DNA of 64,000 nucleotides from Mesorhizobium erdmanii USDA 3471. Lineage in GTDB: Bacteria; Pseudomonadota; Alphaproteobacteria; Rhizobiales; Rhizobiaceae. Positions 7,341 through 16,630 of the stretch are shown here, in pieces. Made by a program: the position numbers and the translations under genes. Location: positions 1-64,000 of the forward strand of contig NZ_AXAE01000032.1 of the NCBI RefSeq assembly GCF_000472705.1, given 5' to 3'. The notes under the pieces were generated by a model. It was not told the DNA's origin and ran no database searches. It worked only from the letters and a program-made list of their open reading frames with translations. Numbering within the stretch: position 1 is the stretch's first letter; each line of letters begins with the position of its first letter.

Positions 7341-8745
7341 AAATGTGGATCGGCTTGAAGAAGGTGGCCAGCGCCGCTTCCTTCACCGCTTCCGACATCG
7401 TCGGATGCGCGTGGCAGGTGCGGGCGAGGTCTTCCGACGAGCCGCCGAACTCCATCAGCACCGCCGCCTCGTGGATCATCTCGCCAGCGCCGAAGCCGAC
7501 AATGTGCACGCCGAGCACGCGGTCGCTGACCTTGTCGGCGAGGATCTTCACGAAACCGTCCGTGTGCAGCATGGCGCGCGCCCGGCCATTGGCGCTGAAC
7601 GGGAATTTGCCGACCTTGTAGTCGATGCCGGCCTTCTTCAGTTCTTCCTCGGTCTTGCCGACCGAGGCGATTTCAGGGCTGGTGTAGACGACGCTCGGAA
7701 TGACCTCATAGTTCACATGGCCGGCTTGGCCGGCGATGGTTTCGGCCACCGCGACGCCCTCGTCCTCTGCCTTGTGCGCCAGCATCGGGCCAGCGATGAC
7801 ATCGCCGATGGCATAGATGCCCGCAACATTCGTCCGCAGATGCCCGTCGGTCTTGACCCGGCCACGCTCGTCGACCTCGACACCGGCTTCCTTTAGGCCA
7901 AGGCTGTCGGAATAGGCGCGGCGCCCGGTCGAGATCAGAACCACGTCGGCGTCGATGGTCTCGGCCGCACCACCCTTCACCGGCTCGAAGGTGACGCTGG
8001 CGCCCTTCTTGGCCTTGGCGACACCGGTGACCTTGGCGCCGAGCTTGAACTCGAAACCCTGCTTGGCGAGCAGCCGCTGGAACTGCTTGGAGACCTCGCC
8101 GTCCATGCCGCCCAAAATGGTGTCGAGGAACTCGACCACGGTGACCTTAGCGCCGAGCCGCGCCCACACCGAGCCGAGCTCGAGCCCGATGACACCGCCG
8201 CCGACCACCACCAGATGGCCCGGAACCTTCTCCAAGGCCAACGCGCCGGTCGACGACACAATCACCTTCTCGTCGAAATCGACCTTGACGCCGGGTATGC
8301 CGGCGACGTCGGAACCGGTGGCGATGACGATGTTCTTCGTCTCGATCTCCTCGACCTTGCCGTCCTCGGCGGTGACCGACACCTTGCCGGCCGCAAGCAC
8401 CTTGCCCGTGCCGCGGAAACTATCGATCTTGTTCTTCTTGAACAGGAAGGCGACGCCGTTGACGTTGGACGCCACCGTCGCATCCTTGTGCGCCATCATC
8501 TTCTTCAGGTTCAGCTTGGGCGCGGCGATCTCGACGCCCAGCGTGTCGAAGGAATGGCCAGCCTCGGCGAACATTTCGGAGGCATGAAGCAGCGCCTTGG
8601 ACGGAATGCAGCCGATGTTAAGGCAGGTGCCGCCGAAGGTGGCGTTCTTCTCGACCACCGCCACCTTCAGCCCTAGCTGCGCCGCCTTGATGGCGCAGAC
8701 ATAGCCGCCGGGTCCCGATCCGATGATAACGACGTCATAAGCCAT
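7339..8745 (-). CDS. lpdA: Dihydrolipoyl dehydrogenase (E3)
   Basis: FAD flavoprotein that reoxidises dihydrolipoyl groups of the 2-oxoacid dehydrogenase complexes and makes NADH. 468 residues. FAD site GSGPGG at 9-14; redox-active disulfide Cys41/Cys46 in GGTCLNIGCIPSK; NAD-binding VVVGGGVIGLELG near 180; second FAD motif YAIGDVIAGPMLAHKAEDEG near 310; active-site His/Glu in HAHPTMSEAVKEAA near the C-terminus. Start chosen at ATG 8745, which has AAAGGA upstream and begins exactly at the Rossmann strand. It is the last gene of the mdh-suc run, so it most likely serves the 2-oxoglutarate dehydrogenase encoded upstream. The stop codon falls in repeat C1. Confidence 0.97.
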   Translation of the reverse strand: MAYDVVIIGSGPGGYVCAIKAAQLGLKVAVVEKNATFGGTCLNIGCIPSKALLHASEMFAEAGHSFDTLGVEIAAPKLNLKKMMAHKDATVASNVNGVAFLFKKNKIDSFRGTGKVLAAGKVSVTAEDGKVEEIETKNIVIATGSDVAGIPGVKVDFDEKVIVSSTGALALEKVPGHLVVVGGGVIGLELGSVWARLGAKVTVVEFLDTILGGMDGEVSKQFQRLLAKQGFEFKLGAKVTGVAKAKKGASVTFEPVKGGAAETIDADVVLISTGRRAYSDSLGLKEAGVEVDERGRVKTDGHLRTNVAGIYAIGDVIAGPMLAHKAEDEGVAVAETIAGQAGHVNYEVIPSVVYTSPEIASVGKTEEELKKAGIDYKVGKFPFSANGRARAMLHTDGFVKILADKVSDRVLGVHIVGFGAGEMIHEAAVLMEFGGSSEDLARTCHAHPTMSEAVKEAALATFFKPIHI

Positions 8746-8767
8746 GTTTTTTTCCTTTGCTTGGCGC

Positions 8768-9523
8768 TCAGCGGCCGCCGCTGACATTCAGGATCGCGCC
8801 CGTCGTATAGGACGCGGCATCGGATAGAAGATAGAGAACAGCGCTGGCGACTTCATCCGCGGTGCCAGCTCTTTTCATCGGCAGCGTATCCTGGATCAGC
8901 GCCACCCGGTCCGGCTGTCCGCCGGAAGCATGGATGTCGGTGTCGATGATGCCCGGCCGCACGGCATTGACGCGCACGCCTTCGGCGGCCACCTCGCGCG
9001 CGAGCCCGACGGTGAACGTGTCGATGGCGCCCTTGGACGCGGCATAGTCGACATAATTGTCGGGCGCGCCCAGCACCGCTGCGGCCGACGAGATATTGAC
9101 GATCGCTCCGCCTTTGCCGCCATGGCGGGTCGACATACGCTTGACCGCCTCGCGGGCGCAGAGAATGGAACCGACGACATTGATGCGCATCATGCGTTCC
9201 AGCCGTGCCGCGCTCATCTCGTCGACGCGCGCCTTGGCGTCGACGATGCCGGCATTGTTGACGAAGGCGTCGAGCCGGCCATAGGTGCGATCCACCGCCT
9301 CGAAGATGGCCAGGATATCGGCCTCGCTGCCGACATCGCCCTTGACCGCGAAAGCGTTGCCGCCGCCGGCCTTGATCTCGCCGACCAGCGCGTTGGCGGC
9401 TGTCTGGTTCGAAGCATAGTTGACGACGACGCGATAGCCGGCCTTGGCGCCGAGCCTGCAGACGGCGGCGCCGATGCCGCGACTGCCGCCGGTGACCAGC
9501 AGCACCTTTTGCACATCGCTCAT
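8768..9523 (-). CDS. SDR-family NAD(P)-dependent oxidoreductase
   Basis: Classical short-chain dehydrogenase/reductase, 251 residues. Cofactor motif TGGSRGIG at 10-17, NNAG near residue 90, the catalytic Ser in IVNISS and the YxxxK pair in DYAASKG near residue 160, and the family C-terminus YTTGAILNVSGGR. The closest general look is the 3-oxoacyl-ACP reductase/glucose dehydrogenase type, but the substrate cannot be inferred. Start at ATG 9523 (a second ATG lies three codons upstream) with AAGGG at suitable distance. It overlaps the preceding exported-protein gene by 4 bp and precedes lpdA by 22 bp, so it is cotranscribed with TCA genes; its role there is unknown. Confidence 0.9.
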   Translation of the reverse strand: MSDVQKVLLVTGGSRGIGAAVCRLGAKAGYRVVVNYASNQTAANALVGEIKAGGGNAFAVKGDVGSEADILAIFEAVDRTYGRLDAFVNNAGIVDAKARVDEMSAARLERMMRINVVGSILCAREAVKRMSTRHGGKGGAIVNISSAAAVLGAPDNYVDYAASKGAIDTFTVGLAREVAAEGVRVNAVRPGIIDTDIHASGGQPDRVALIQDTLPMKRAGTADEVASAVLYLLSDAASYTTGAILNVSGGR

Positions 9524-10029
9524 TCCTGGCATCCCTTCAGCGTGAAAACATCCGACGGCACTTTCGAAAATCCACTGCCGCCGTAGGCCGTGGACTGATG
9601 CAGCATCGGACCGAGATCCGGCAGGATCAGCGTCTTCGGCGCCTCGACGCCTTCCGCCGGCAACAGCCCGATGCTGCCCTTGTCGTCCGACGTATAGATG
9701 ACGCCGTGCCAGGGGGTACAGGCGGCGAGTTCATCGCCCGTGGTGTCGCCTTCCGGGCATTTGTACATCAGGGAGCCGTTCGGCCGCGCTTCACCCGAGC
9801 TCCACATGACAATGCCGTTCAGCACCACATTGTTGTCGAGGATCATCCGGAAGCTGTTGGTGACGGTGGCCGAGGTGCCGGTTGGGGTAAAATCGATCTC
9901 GCTGCCGCTCTGCGCGTCGCCATAGACGGCGAGTTCGATCGGACAGGCGGCATGGGCGGCGGAATTCGCCGCCGTGAGAGCCAGCGACCCGGCCACAAAT
10001 CCAATCATGGGCGAGGCGGCATTGGTCAT
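9520..10029 (-). CDS. Exported protein of unknown function in the suc operon
   Basis: 169 residues with an N-terminal signal peptide (GFVAGSLALTAANSAAHA, likely cleavage AHA-ACP around residue 28). The mature part has four Cys (ACPIEL, KCPEGD, ACTPWH, KGCQE), suitable for two periplasmic disulfides, and a run of short beta-strand-like segments. I do not recognise the family. Its ATG shares one base with the TGA of the DUF4241 gene (TGATG), and its end overlaps the SDR start by 4 bp, so it is coupled on both sides. Confidence 0.8.
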   Translation of the reverse strand: MTNAASPMIGFVAGSLALTAANSAAHAACPIELAVYGDAQSGSEIDFTPTGTSATVTNSFRMILDNNVVLNGIVMWSSGEARPNGSLMYKCPEGDTTGDELAACTPWHGVIYTSDDKGSIGLLPAEGVEAPKTLILPDLGPMLHQSTAYGGSGFSKVPSDVFTLKGCQE

Positions 10030-10757
10030 CAGTTCGTCTGGTTGCTTTCTCGGCCGTCAGCATTTTCGAGCACTTCGAAGTCGGTCATCAGGAGAAGTGG
10101 TTCGCCGGCCGCGTTCAATCCCCAGAAGGACCGATATGAGCCGTCGCCATAGCCGGTGTCGAACATGGCGACATTGAGGGGGTTGCCTTCAATCGGACTA
10201 TCGATACAAAACCTGTCGATAGTGCAAGCGACATCGGCGAGATAGTCGTCGAGTTCCTGCTGGTCAGACATCAGCGTCAGGACCGATTTGTCCATGAATG
10301 ACGCAACCGCGTCATCGACAATAAATTCAAGAAATTCCGACTTATAAACCGGTGCACGATCGGGAACGAAGGTCGCCAATTCCCAACGCATCGGCAAGCC
10401 AGGGCTGAATCGCAAGACCGCCGCGGCAACGCAGCCCTGTGCTTGAAGAAGCGTGACCGGGTAGCGCCCCGGCTTCACCTTGCGGCTGAAAGCGGGCCGG
10501 CTTAGTCCGGTAATGAGCGGATCGCAGGCGACGATTTCGCCGGTCGGCAGTTCAAGCTCACCGATCGTGATCGCGCTGATCTTCCGTTTAGCCATCTCAG
10601 CATCGCTGAGGGCGAAGACACCGAGATTACTGCTTCGTAGCGCTGGGCTCGATTCAAGCGATTTCGCCGGCGAAGCCGCAACGGCCGAGGCCGTTGGCCG
10701 AAAAGTCCGAAGAGCGCGACCCAGCGCAAACCCGAACCGTTCCAGCCAGCCGCTCAT
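10029..10757 (-). CDS. DUF4241 domain-containing protein
   Basis: 242 residues. Residues ~70-235 match the DUF4241 pattern: GEIVACDPLI, then KPGRYPVTL, then DTGYGDGSYRSFWGLNAAGE and a final LLMTDFEVL. No signal peptide; likely cytoplasmic. The first ~50 residues are Ala/Ser-rich and poorly structured. It follows sucB by 16 bp and is coupled to the exported protein through a TGATG overlap. Function of DUF4241 is not known to me; the pairing of a cytoplasmic DUF4241 protein with a Cys-containing exported protein is noted as a finding. Confidence 0.82.
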   Translation of the reverse strand: MSGWLERFGFALGRALRTFRPTASAVAASPAKSLESSPALRSSNLGVFALSDAEMAKRKISAITIGELELPTGEIVACDPLITGLSRPAFSRKVKPGRYPVTLLQAQGCVAAAVLRFSPGLPMRWELATFVPDRAPVYKSEFLEFIVDDAVASFMDKSVLTLMSDQQELDDYLADVACTIDRFCIDSPIEGNPLNVAMFDTGYGDGSYRSFWGLNAAGEPLLLMTDFEVLENADGRESNQTN

Positions 10758-10773
10758 TGCGGATCAGCCCCGC

Positions 10774-12045
10774 TCACAGATCGAGCACCAGTCGCTCCGG
10801 ATCCTCTAGGCTTTCCTTGACGCGCACCAGGAAGGTGACCGCTTCCTTGCCGTCGACGATGCGGTGATCGTAGCTCAGCGCCAGGTACATCATCGGCCGG
10901 ATGACGATCTGCCCACCGACCACGACAGGACGGTCCTGGATCTTGTGCATGCCTAGAATGCCCGACTGCGGCGCATTAAGGATCGGCGTCGACATCAGCG
11001 AGCCATAGACGCCGCCGTTGGAAATGGTGAACGTGCCGCCCTGCATGTCGGCGACCGACAGCTTGCCGTCGCGCGCGGCGATGCCCAGCCGGCCGATGTC
11101 CTTCTCGATCTCGGCGATGGACATCTGGTCGGCGTCACGCACGACCGGCACGACGAGGCCCTTCTCCGTGCCGACGGCGACGCCGATATGGGCGTAGTTC
11201 TTGAAGATGATATCGGTGCCGTCGATCTCGGCGTTGACCGAGGGAATCTCCTTCAAGGCATGGGTGACAGCCTTGGTGAAGAAGCCCATGAAGCCGAGCT
11301 TCACGCCATGCTTCTTCTCGAACACGTCTTTGTACTTGGTCCGCAGCGCCATCACCGCCGACATGTCGACCTCGTTGAAGGTGGTCAGCATGGCTGCGGT
11401 CGACTGCGCTTCCTTGAGCCGCCGCGCGATGGTCTGGCGCAGCTTGGTCATGCGCACGCGCTCTTCGCGCGAGGCATCGTCGCCTTGGGATGGCGCACGC
11501 ATTGCAATCGGTGCCGGCGCCGCCTTCGGCGTTTCGGCCGGCTGCGACGGCGCGCCCTTGGAAATGGCGTCGAGCACGTCGCCCTTCAGCACCTGGCCGC
11601 GCTTGCCCGAGCCGGAAAGCTGGTCGACCGAAAGATTGTTCTCGGCGATCAGTTTCGCGGCGGCCGGCGCCGGCGGCATGGTGCGCGACTCGACCGCGCC
11701 GTCGCCGGCGATCTTGGCGGTCTCGGCCGCGGCCTGCCTGGTGGTCTGCGCCGCGTCGGGGCTGGAGGCCTGCGCCACCGCTTGCGGCTTGGTCACCGGG
11801 GCAGCGCCATCGGCCGAGATCGAGCCCAGCAGCGCGCCGACACCGACCGTCTCGCCTTCCTTGGCGACGATTTCGCCGAGCGTGCCGGCAGCGGCGGCGG
11901 GCACCTCGATCGTCACCTTGTCGGTTTCGAGCTCCACCAGCGGCTCGTCGGCGGCAATGGCATCGCCGACCTTCTTGAACCATTTGCCGATGGTCGCCTC
12001 GGTGACGGATTCGCCGAGAGTGGGAACGCGGATTTCGGTAGCCAT
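10774..12045 (-). CDS. sucB: 2-oxoglutarate dehydrogenase E2, dihydrolipoyl succinyltransferase
   Basis: Core of the 2-oxoglutarate dehydrogenase complex; transfers succinyl from lipoyl-lysine to CoA. 423 residues in the usual order: lipoyl domain with Lys43 in ELETDKVTIEVP; an Ala/Pro-rich linker; the E3/E1-binding domain around residues 127-165 (AKLIAENNLSVDQLSGSGKR); a second linker; and the catalytic domain ending in SYDHRIVDGKEA, with the His and Asp of the acyltransferase site. Single lipoyl domain, as normal for SucB. Lies 46 bp after sucA in the same direction. Confidence 0.97.
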   Translation of the reverse strand: MATEIRVPTLGESVTEATIGKWFKKVGDAIAADEPLVELETDKVTIEVPAAAAGTLGEIVAKEGETVGVGALLGSISADGAAPVTKPQAVAQASSPDAAQTTRQAAAETAKIAGDGAVESRTMPPAPAAAKLIAENNLSVDQLSGSGKRGQVLKGDVLDAISKGAPSQPAETPKAAPAPIAMRAPSQGDDASREERVRMTKLRQTIARRLKEAQSTAAMLTTFNEVDMSAVMALRTKYKDVFEKKHGVKLGFMGFFTKAVTHALKEIPSVNAEIDGTDIIFKNYAHIGVAVGTEKGLVVPVVRDADQMSIAEIEKDIGRLGIAARDGKLSVADMQGGTFTISNGGVYGSLMSTPILNAPQSGILGMHKIQDRPVVVGGQIVIRPMMYLALSYDHRIVDGKEAVTFLVRVKESLEDPERLVLDL

Positions 12046-12091
12046 TGTGCCTGTCCGTTATTTTCGGTTCTGTTCTTGTTCGCCCAGTTTT

Positions 12092-15079
12092 CTATTCGCC
12101 AAGCGCGTCTTCGAGCAAGGCGGCGAGCTGGGCAAGGTGCTTGGACATCAATCCGGTCGCAGGCGACGCGGCCGCCGGCCGGCCGGTGTAGCGCACCCGC
12201 TGATGCTTGGCGTCGATATGCGCCAGAACCCATTCCAGATACGGGTCGATGAACGACCAGGCGCCCATGTTCTTGGGCTCCTCCTGGCACCACACCATCT
12301 CGGCGTTGCGGAAACGCGACAGTTCGGTGATCAGCGCCTTGGCCGGGAACGGATAGAGTTGTTCGACGCGCAGCAGATAGATGTCGTTGATGCCGCGCTT
12401 CTCGCGCTCTTCGTAGAGGTCGTAATAGACCTTGCCCGAGCACAGCACGACGCGGCGGATCTTTGAGTCCTTGGTGAGCTTGATCGCCTGGTTGGGCAAC
12501 AGCTGGGCGTCGTCCCACAGCAGCCGGTGGAACGAGCTTTCGCCCGAGATTTCCGGCAGCGTCGACACCGCCCGCTTGTGGCGCAGCAGCGACTTCGGCG
12601 TCATCAGGATCAGCGGCTTGCGGAAGTCGCGTTTCAGCTGCCGGCGCAGGATGTGGAAATAGTTGGCCGGCGTCGTGCAGTTGGCGACTTGCATGTTGTC
12701 TTCGGCGCAAAGCTGCAGGAAACGCTCCAGCCGGGCCGACGAATGTTCCGGACCCTGGCCTTCATAGCCATGCGGCAGCAGGCAGACGAGGCCCGACATT
12801 CTGAGCCACTTGCGCTCGCCCGACGAGATGAACTGGTCGAACACCACCTGGGCGCCATTGGCGAAGTCGCCGAACTGCGCTTCCCACAAGGTCAGCGCCT
12901 TCGGCTCGGCCAGGCTGTAGCCATACTCGAAGCCCAGCACCGCCTCTTCCGACAGCATCGAGTTGATGACCTCGTAGCCGGCTTGCGCCGCCGACAGATT
13001 GTTGAGCGGGATGTAGCGGGTCTCGTCGCGTTGGTCATAAAGCACCGAATGGCGCTGCGAGAAGGTGCCGCGCTCGGAATCCTGCCCGGAAAGCCGGATC
13101 GGGTTGCCGTCGAGCAGGATGGCGCCGAAGGCGAGCGCTTCGGCCGTCGACCAGTCGATGCCTTCGCCGGACTCGATCGCCTCGCGGCGGTTCTCGAGGA
13201 AGCGGATGATCGTCTTGTGCGCTTCGAAACCCTTCGGCACCTCGGTCAGCTTCTTGCCGATTTCCTTCAGCGTCTTGACCGGCACGGCGGTCTTGCCGCG
13301 CCTTTGTTCGTCCTGGTTGTCGGCCGTGCGCAGGCCCGACCAGGCGCCGTCCAGCCAGTCGGCCTTGTTGGGCTTGTAGTGCTGGCCGACTTCCCATTCC
13401 GATTCCAGATGCGCGCGCCAATCGGCCTTGAGCTTGTCGAGCTCGGCCTGGCTGATATGGCCCTCGGCGATCAGGCGCTCGCCATAGATCTGCACCGTCG
13501 TCTTGTGGGTGCGGATGTTGCGGTACATGAGCGGCTGGGTGAAGGACGGTTCGTCCCCCTCATTGTGGCCGAAGCGGCGGTAGCAGAACATGTCGACCAC
13601 GACAGGCTTGTGGAACCTCATGCGGAATTCGATCGCCACCTTGGTGGCGTGGACCACGGCTTCCGGATCGTCGCCATTGACGTGGAAGATCGGCGCTTCG
13701 ATCATCTTGGCGACATCGGAAGGGTAGGGCGACGAGCGCGAGAAGCGCGGATTGGTGGTGAAGCCGATCTGGTTGTTGATGATGAAGTGCAGCGTGCCGG
13801 CGACGCGGTGGCCGCGCAGGCCCGACAGGCCGAGAATTTCGGCGATCACGCCCTGGCCGGCGAAAGCGGCGTCGCCGTGCAGCAGGAGCGGCAGCACCTT
13901 GGCCCGCTCTTCCAGCGGCACGATCTCCTCGCGGCCGCGGCCGAACAGATAATCCTGCTTGGCGCGCGCCTTGCCCATCACCACCGGGTCGACGATTTCC
14001 AGGTGCGAAGGATTGGCGGTCAGCGACAGATGCACCTTGTTGCCGTCGAACTCGCGGTCCGACGAGGCGCCGAGATGGTACTTGACGTCGCCCGAGCCCT
14101 CGACCTCGTCAGGGGCCGCCGAGCCGCCCTTGAATTCGTGGAAGATGGCCCGGTGCGGCTTGGCCATCACCTGGGACAGCACGTTCAGCCGGCCGCGATG
14201 CGCCATGCCGAGCACGATTTCCTTCATGCCGAGCTGGCCGCCGCGCTTGACGATCTGCTCCAGCGCAGGGATCAGAGCCTCGCCGCCGTCGAGGCCGAAG
14301 CGCTTGGTGCCCTTGTACTTGACGTCGATGAACTGCTCGAAACCTTCCGCCTCGATCAGCTTCTGCAGGATCGCCTTCTTGCCGGTGGTGGTGAAGGAGA
14401 TTTCCTTGTCGGCGCCCTCGATGCGCGCCTGGATCCAGGCCTTTTCCTCGGGATCGGAGATGTGCATGAATTCGACGCCGAGCGTCGAGCAATAGGTGCG
14501 GGTCAGTATCTCCAGCATCTGCCGGATGCTGCCGAATTCGAGCCCGAGCACATTGTCGAGGAAGATCGGCCGGTCGTAGTCGGCCTCGGTGAAGCCGTAA
14601 TTCTCCGGCGACAATTCGTTGTAATCCTCGAGCGGCTTGGCGATGCCGAGCGGATCGAGATTGGCGTGCAGGTGGCCGCGCATGCGGTAGGCGCGGATCA
14701 TCATGATGGCGCGCACCGAATCGCGCGTCGCCTGGTGCACGTCGGCATCGGAAAGCACGACGCCGTTGGTGACCGCCTTGTCCTTGACCTTCTTCTCCAG
14801 ATGCTTCTCGACGATGCCCCAATTGCCGTCGAGCGCCGACACCAGCTCGCCATTGGCCTGCAGCGGCCAGGAGGGCTTGGCCCAGGAGGCGCCCTTGGCA
14901 TTCTTGCGCACATCGCCGGCATCGTCCTTCAGGCCAGCGAAGAACTCCTGCCATTCGGGATTGACCGAGGCGGGATCATCCTCATAGGCGGCATAGAGCG
15001 CGTCGATGTAATCGGCGTTGCCGCCATAGAGGAATGAGGTGAGCGAAAATTGGTCGTTGGCCTGATCTTGTCTTGCCAT
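12092..15079 (-). CDS. sucA: 2-oxoglutarate dehydrogenase E1 component
   Basis: Thiamine-diphosphate enzyme that decarboxylates 2-oxoglutarate and succinylates the E2 lipoyl group. 995 residues, normal for the family. The N-terminus has SLTSFLYGGNADYIDALYAA (E2-anchoring region); GMAHRGRLNVL and the ThDP region GDAAFAGQGVIAEILGLSGL are clear; HNEGDEPSFTQPLMY and LLPHGYEGQGPEHSSARLER follow, and the end is the LEWVLAHI segment. A GGAGC-GCT-GCTCC inverted repeat lies just before the start codon and could affect initiation. 136 bp separate it from sucD, the widest gap inside the suc run, so an internal promoter is possible. Confidence 0.97.
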   Translation of the reverse strand: MARQDQANDQFSLTSFLYGGNADYIDALYAAYEDDPASVNPEWQEFFAGLKDDAGDVRKNAKGASWAKPSWPLQANGELVSALDGNWGIVEKHLEKKVKDKAVTNGVVLSDADVHQATRDSVRAIMMIRAYRMRGHLHANLDPLGIAKPLEDYNELSPENYGFTEADYDRPIFLDNVLGLEFGSIRQMLEILTRTYCSTLGVEFMHISDPEEKAWIQARIEGADKEISFTTTGKKAILQKLIEAEGFEQFIDVKYKGTKRFGLDGGEALIPALEQIVKRGGQLGMKEIVLGMAHRGRLNVLSQVMAKPHRAIFHEFKGGSAAPDEVEGSGDVKYHLGASSDREFDGNKVHLSLTANPSHLEIVDPVVMGKARAKQDYLFGRGREEIVPLEERAKVLPLLLHGDAAFAGQGVIAEILGLSGLRGHRVAGTLHFIINNQIGFTTNPRFSRSSPYPSDVAKMIEAPIFHVNGDDPEAVVHATKVAIEFRMRFHKPVVVDMFCYRRFGHNEGDEPSFTQPLMYRNIRTHKTTVQIYGERLIAEGHISQAELDKLKADWRAHLESEWEVGQHYKPNKADWLDGAWSGLRTADNQDEQRRGKTAVPVKTLKEIGKKLTEVPKGFEAHKTIIRFLENRREAIESGEGIDWSTAEALAFGAILLDGNPIRLSGQDSERGTFSQRHSVLYDQRDETRYIPLNNLSAAQAGYEVINSMLSEEAVLGFEYGYSLAEPKALTLWEAQFGDFANGAQVVFDQFISSGERKWLRMSGLVCLLPHGYEGQGPEHSSARLERFLQLCAEDNMQVANCTTPANYFHILRRQLKRDFRKPLILMTPKSLLRHKRAVSTLPEISGESSFHRLLWDDAQLLPNQAIKLTKDSKIRRVVLCSGKVYYDLYEEREKRGINDIYLLRVEQLYPFPAKALITELSRFRNAEMVWCQEEPKNMGAWSFIDPYLEWVLAHIDAKHQRVRYTGRPAAASPATGLMSKHLAQLAALLEDALGE

Positions 15080-15215
15080 GTCGTTTCAGCGGAGCAGCGC
15101 TCCGTCTCCTTACGTTTGCGGCAGAGCCGCGATAGTGGACGGTTCACCCGCCCTTCTTGTCCCCTCAAAAGCCAACGAACCGTCGCTGGCCCTCATTCCA
15201 TAACCGGCGCCAGAT

Positions 15216-16118
15216 TCAGCCCTTGATGGCTTCAACCAGCGTCGTGCCAAGCCGGGCCGGCGACGGCGAAACCTTGATACCGGCCGATTCCATTGCCGCG
15301 ATCTTGTCCTCGGCGCCGCCCTTGCCGCCGGAGATGACCGCGCCGGCATGGCCCATGGTACGGCCGGCCGGCGCCGTGCGCCCGGCGATGAAACCGGCCA
15401 TCGGCTTCTTGCGGCCACGCTTGGCTTCGTCCTTGAGGAACTGCGCGGCGTCTTCCTCGGCCGAACCGCCGATCTCGCCGATCATGATGATCGACTTGGT
15501 CTCGTCGTCGGCGAGGAACATCTCGAGCAAGTCGATGAACTCGGTGCCCTTGACGGGATCGCCGCCAATGCCGACGGCGGTGGTCTGGCCAAGGCCGACA
15601 TTGGTGGTCTGGAACACTGCCTCATAGGTAAGCGTTCCCGAGCGCGAAACAACGCCGACCGAGCCCTTGCGGAAGATGTTTCCGGGCATGATGCCGATCT
15701 TGCATTCGTTGGGGGTGAGCACGCCCGGGCAGTTCGGGCCGATCAGCCGCGAGGTCGAGCGGTCGAGCCGCGCCTTGACCTTGATCATGTCCATCACCGG
15801 TATGCCTTCGGTGATGCAGATGATCAGCGGGATCTCGGCCTCGATCGCTTCCAGGATCGCTTCGGCTGCACCCGCCGGCGGCACATAGACCACCGACGCG
15901 TTGGCGCCGGTCTTTTCCTTGCCCTCGGCGACGGTCGCGAAGATCGGCAGGCTCTCGCCCTTCGACCCGGTCCAGGTCTCGCCGCCCTTCTTGGGATGGA
16001 TGCCGCCCACCATCTTGGTGCCGTGATAGGCCAGCGCCTGCTCGGTATGGAACGTGCCGGTCTTGCCGGTCAGGCCCTGCACCAGCACCTTGGTGTTCTT
16101 GTCGACGAGAATGGACAT
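15216..16118 (-). CDS. sucD: Succinyl-CoA ligase, alpha subunit
   Basis: CoA-binding, phosphohistidine subunit of succinyl-CoA synthetase. 300 residues. VLVQGLTGKTGTFHTEQAL starts the CoA-binding Rossmann fold; NCPGVLTPNECKIGIMPG and the phosphorylated His in GRTMGHAGAVISGG near residue 247 are present. It is separated from sucC by a cupin gene and a DUF1579 gene, although sucC and sucD are normally adjacent and coupled. The gap to the DUF1579 gene is 11 bp, so one transcript is likely. Confidence 0.97.
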   Translation of the reverse strand: MSILVDKNTKVLVQGLTGKTGTFHTEQALAYHGTKMVGGIHPKKGGETWTGSKGESLPIFATVAEGKEKTGANASVVYVPPAGAAEAILEAIEAEIPLIICITEGIPVMDMIKVKARLDRSTSRLIGPNCPGVLTPNECKIGIMPGNIFRKGSVGVVSRSGTLTYEAVFQTTNVGLGQTTAVGIGGDPVKGTEFIDLLEMFLADDETKSIIMIGEIGGSAEEDAAQFLKDEAKRGRKKPMAGFIAGRTAPAGRTMGHAGAVISGGKGGAEDKIAAMESAGIKVSPSPARLGTTLVEAIKG

Positions 16119-16129
16119 CGGAGCCCTTT

Positions 16130-16627
16130 TTAAAAACCGTTGAGTGTGGAAGGCAAAACGCGCCGGTAGAGCCCGCTCACCATGTCTTGCCAGCTATCTT
16201 TACCGGCAGGTTTGAAATGCAATCGCATGCGGTAGGTATCTGCATCGTCGAAAACATAGGTCACGCGTGCGGCGCCGCGCGGCGACGAGCGTTCCAGAAC
16301 CAGTTCGTCGCCGTTCCACGTGCCTGTCGCCGGCGAGGCCGGCACAAAGCCCATCGAATCGAACTGATGCATGGTGACGAGGCTGTTCTGCTGGTCGAAG
16401 CCGAACACTGAGTGCGATCCGAACGAGATCGTGCCGTCGCGGCGCTGGCGATAGCGCTGCACCACGAACTGGCCGCCGAACTCAGCCTCTGCCAGCACTT
16501 CAGACGTCGCTGGGCCGCCATCGGCCCATTGCGTGTCCGAGACCTCTTCCTCGCCGCGCCACGCGCCGACCAGCGCCTGCAGGCGCTGGTGACCGTCCGA
16601 GAGCGAAGAGAAGGACGCCGCGTTCAT
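16130..16627 (-). CDS. DUF1579 family protein
   Basis: 165 residues. Shows the DUF1579 outline of a small beta-barrel-like protein: LQALVGAWRGEEEVS at the start, EFGGQFVVQRYRQ, FGFDQQNSLVTMHQFDSMG, GTWNGDELVLERSS and RMRLHFKPAGKDSWQDMVSG. No signal peptide. The fold recalls lipocalin-like or THAP4-type ligand-binding barrels, but the ligand is unknown. It begins 3 bp after the cupin stop and ends 11 bp before sucD, squeezed into the sucC-sucD pair. Confidence 0.82.
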   Translation of the reverse strand: MNAASFSSLSDGHQRLQALVGAWRGEEEVSDTQWADGGPATSEVLAEAEFGGQFVVQRYRQRRDGTISFGSHSVFGFDQQNSLVTMHQFDSMGFVPASPATGTWNGDELVLERSSPRGAARVTYVFDDADTYRMRLHFKPAGKDSWQDMVSGLYRRVLPSTLNGF

Positions 16628-16630
16628 CGG

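Noticed and set aside
9520..10757. DUF4241 plus exported protein as a toxin-immunity system
   Set aside because: No toxin domain or secretion marker can be shown; only the gene pairing is reported.
12527..15037. Very long plus-strand open frame opposite sucA
   Set aside because: Arg/Asp/Ala-rich shadow caused by GC-rich codon use in sucA.
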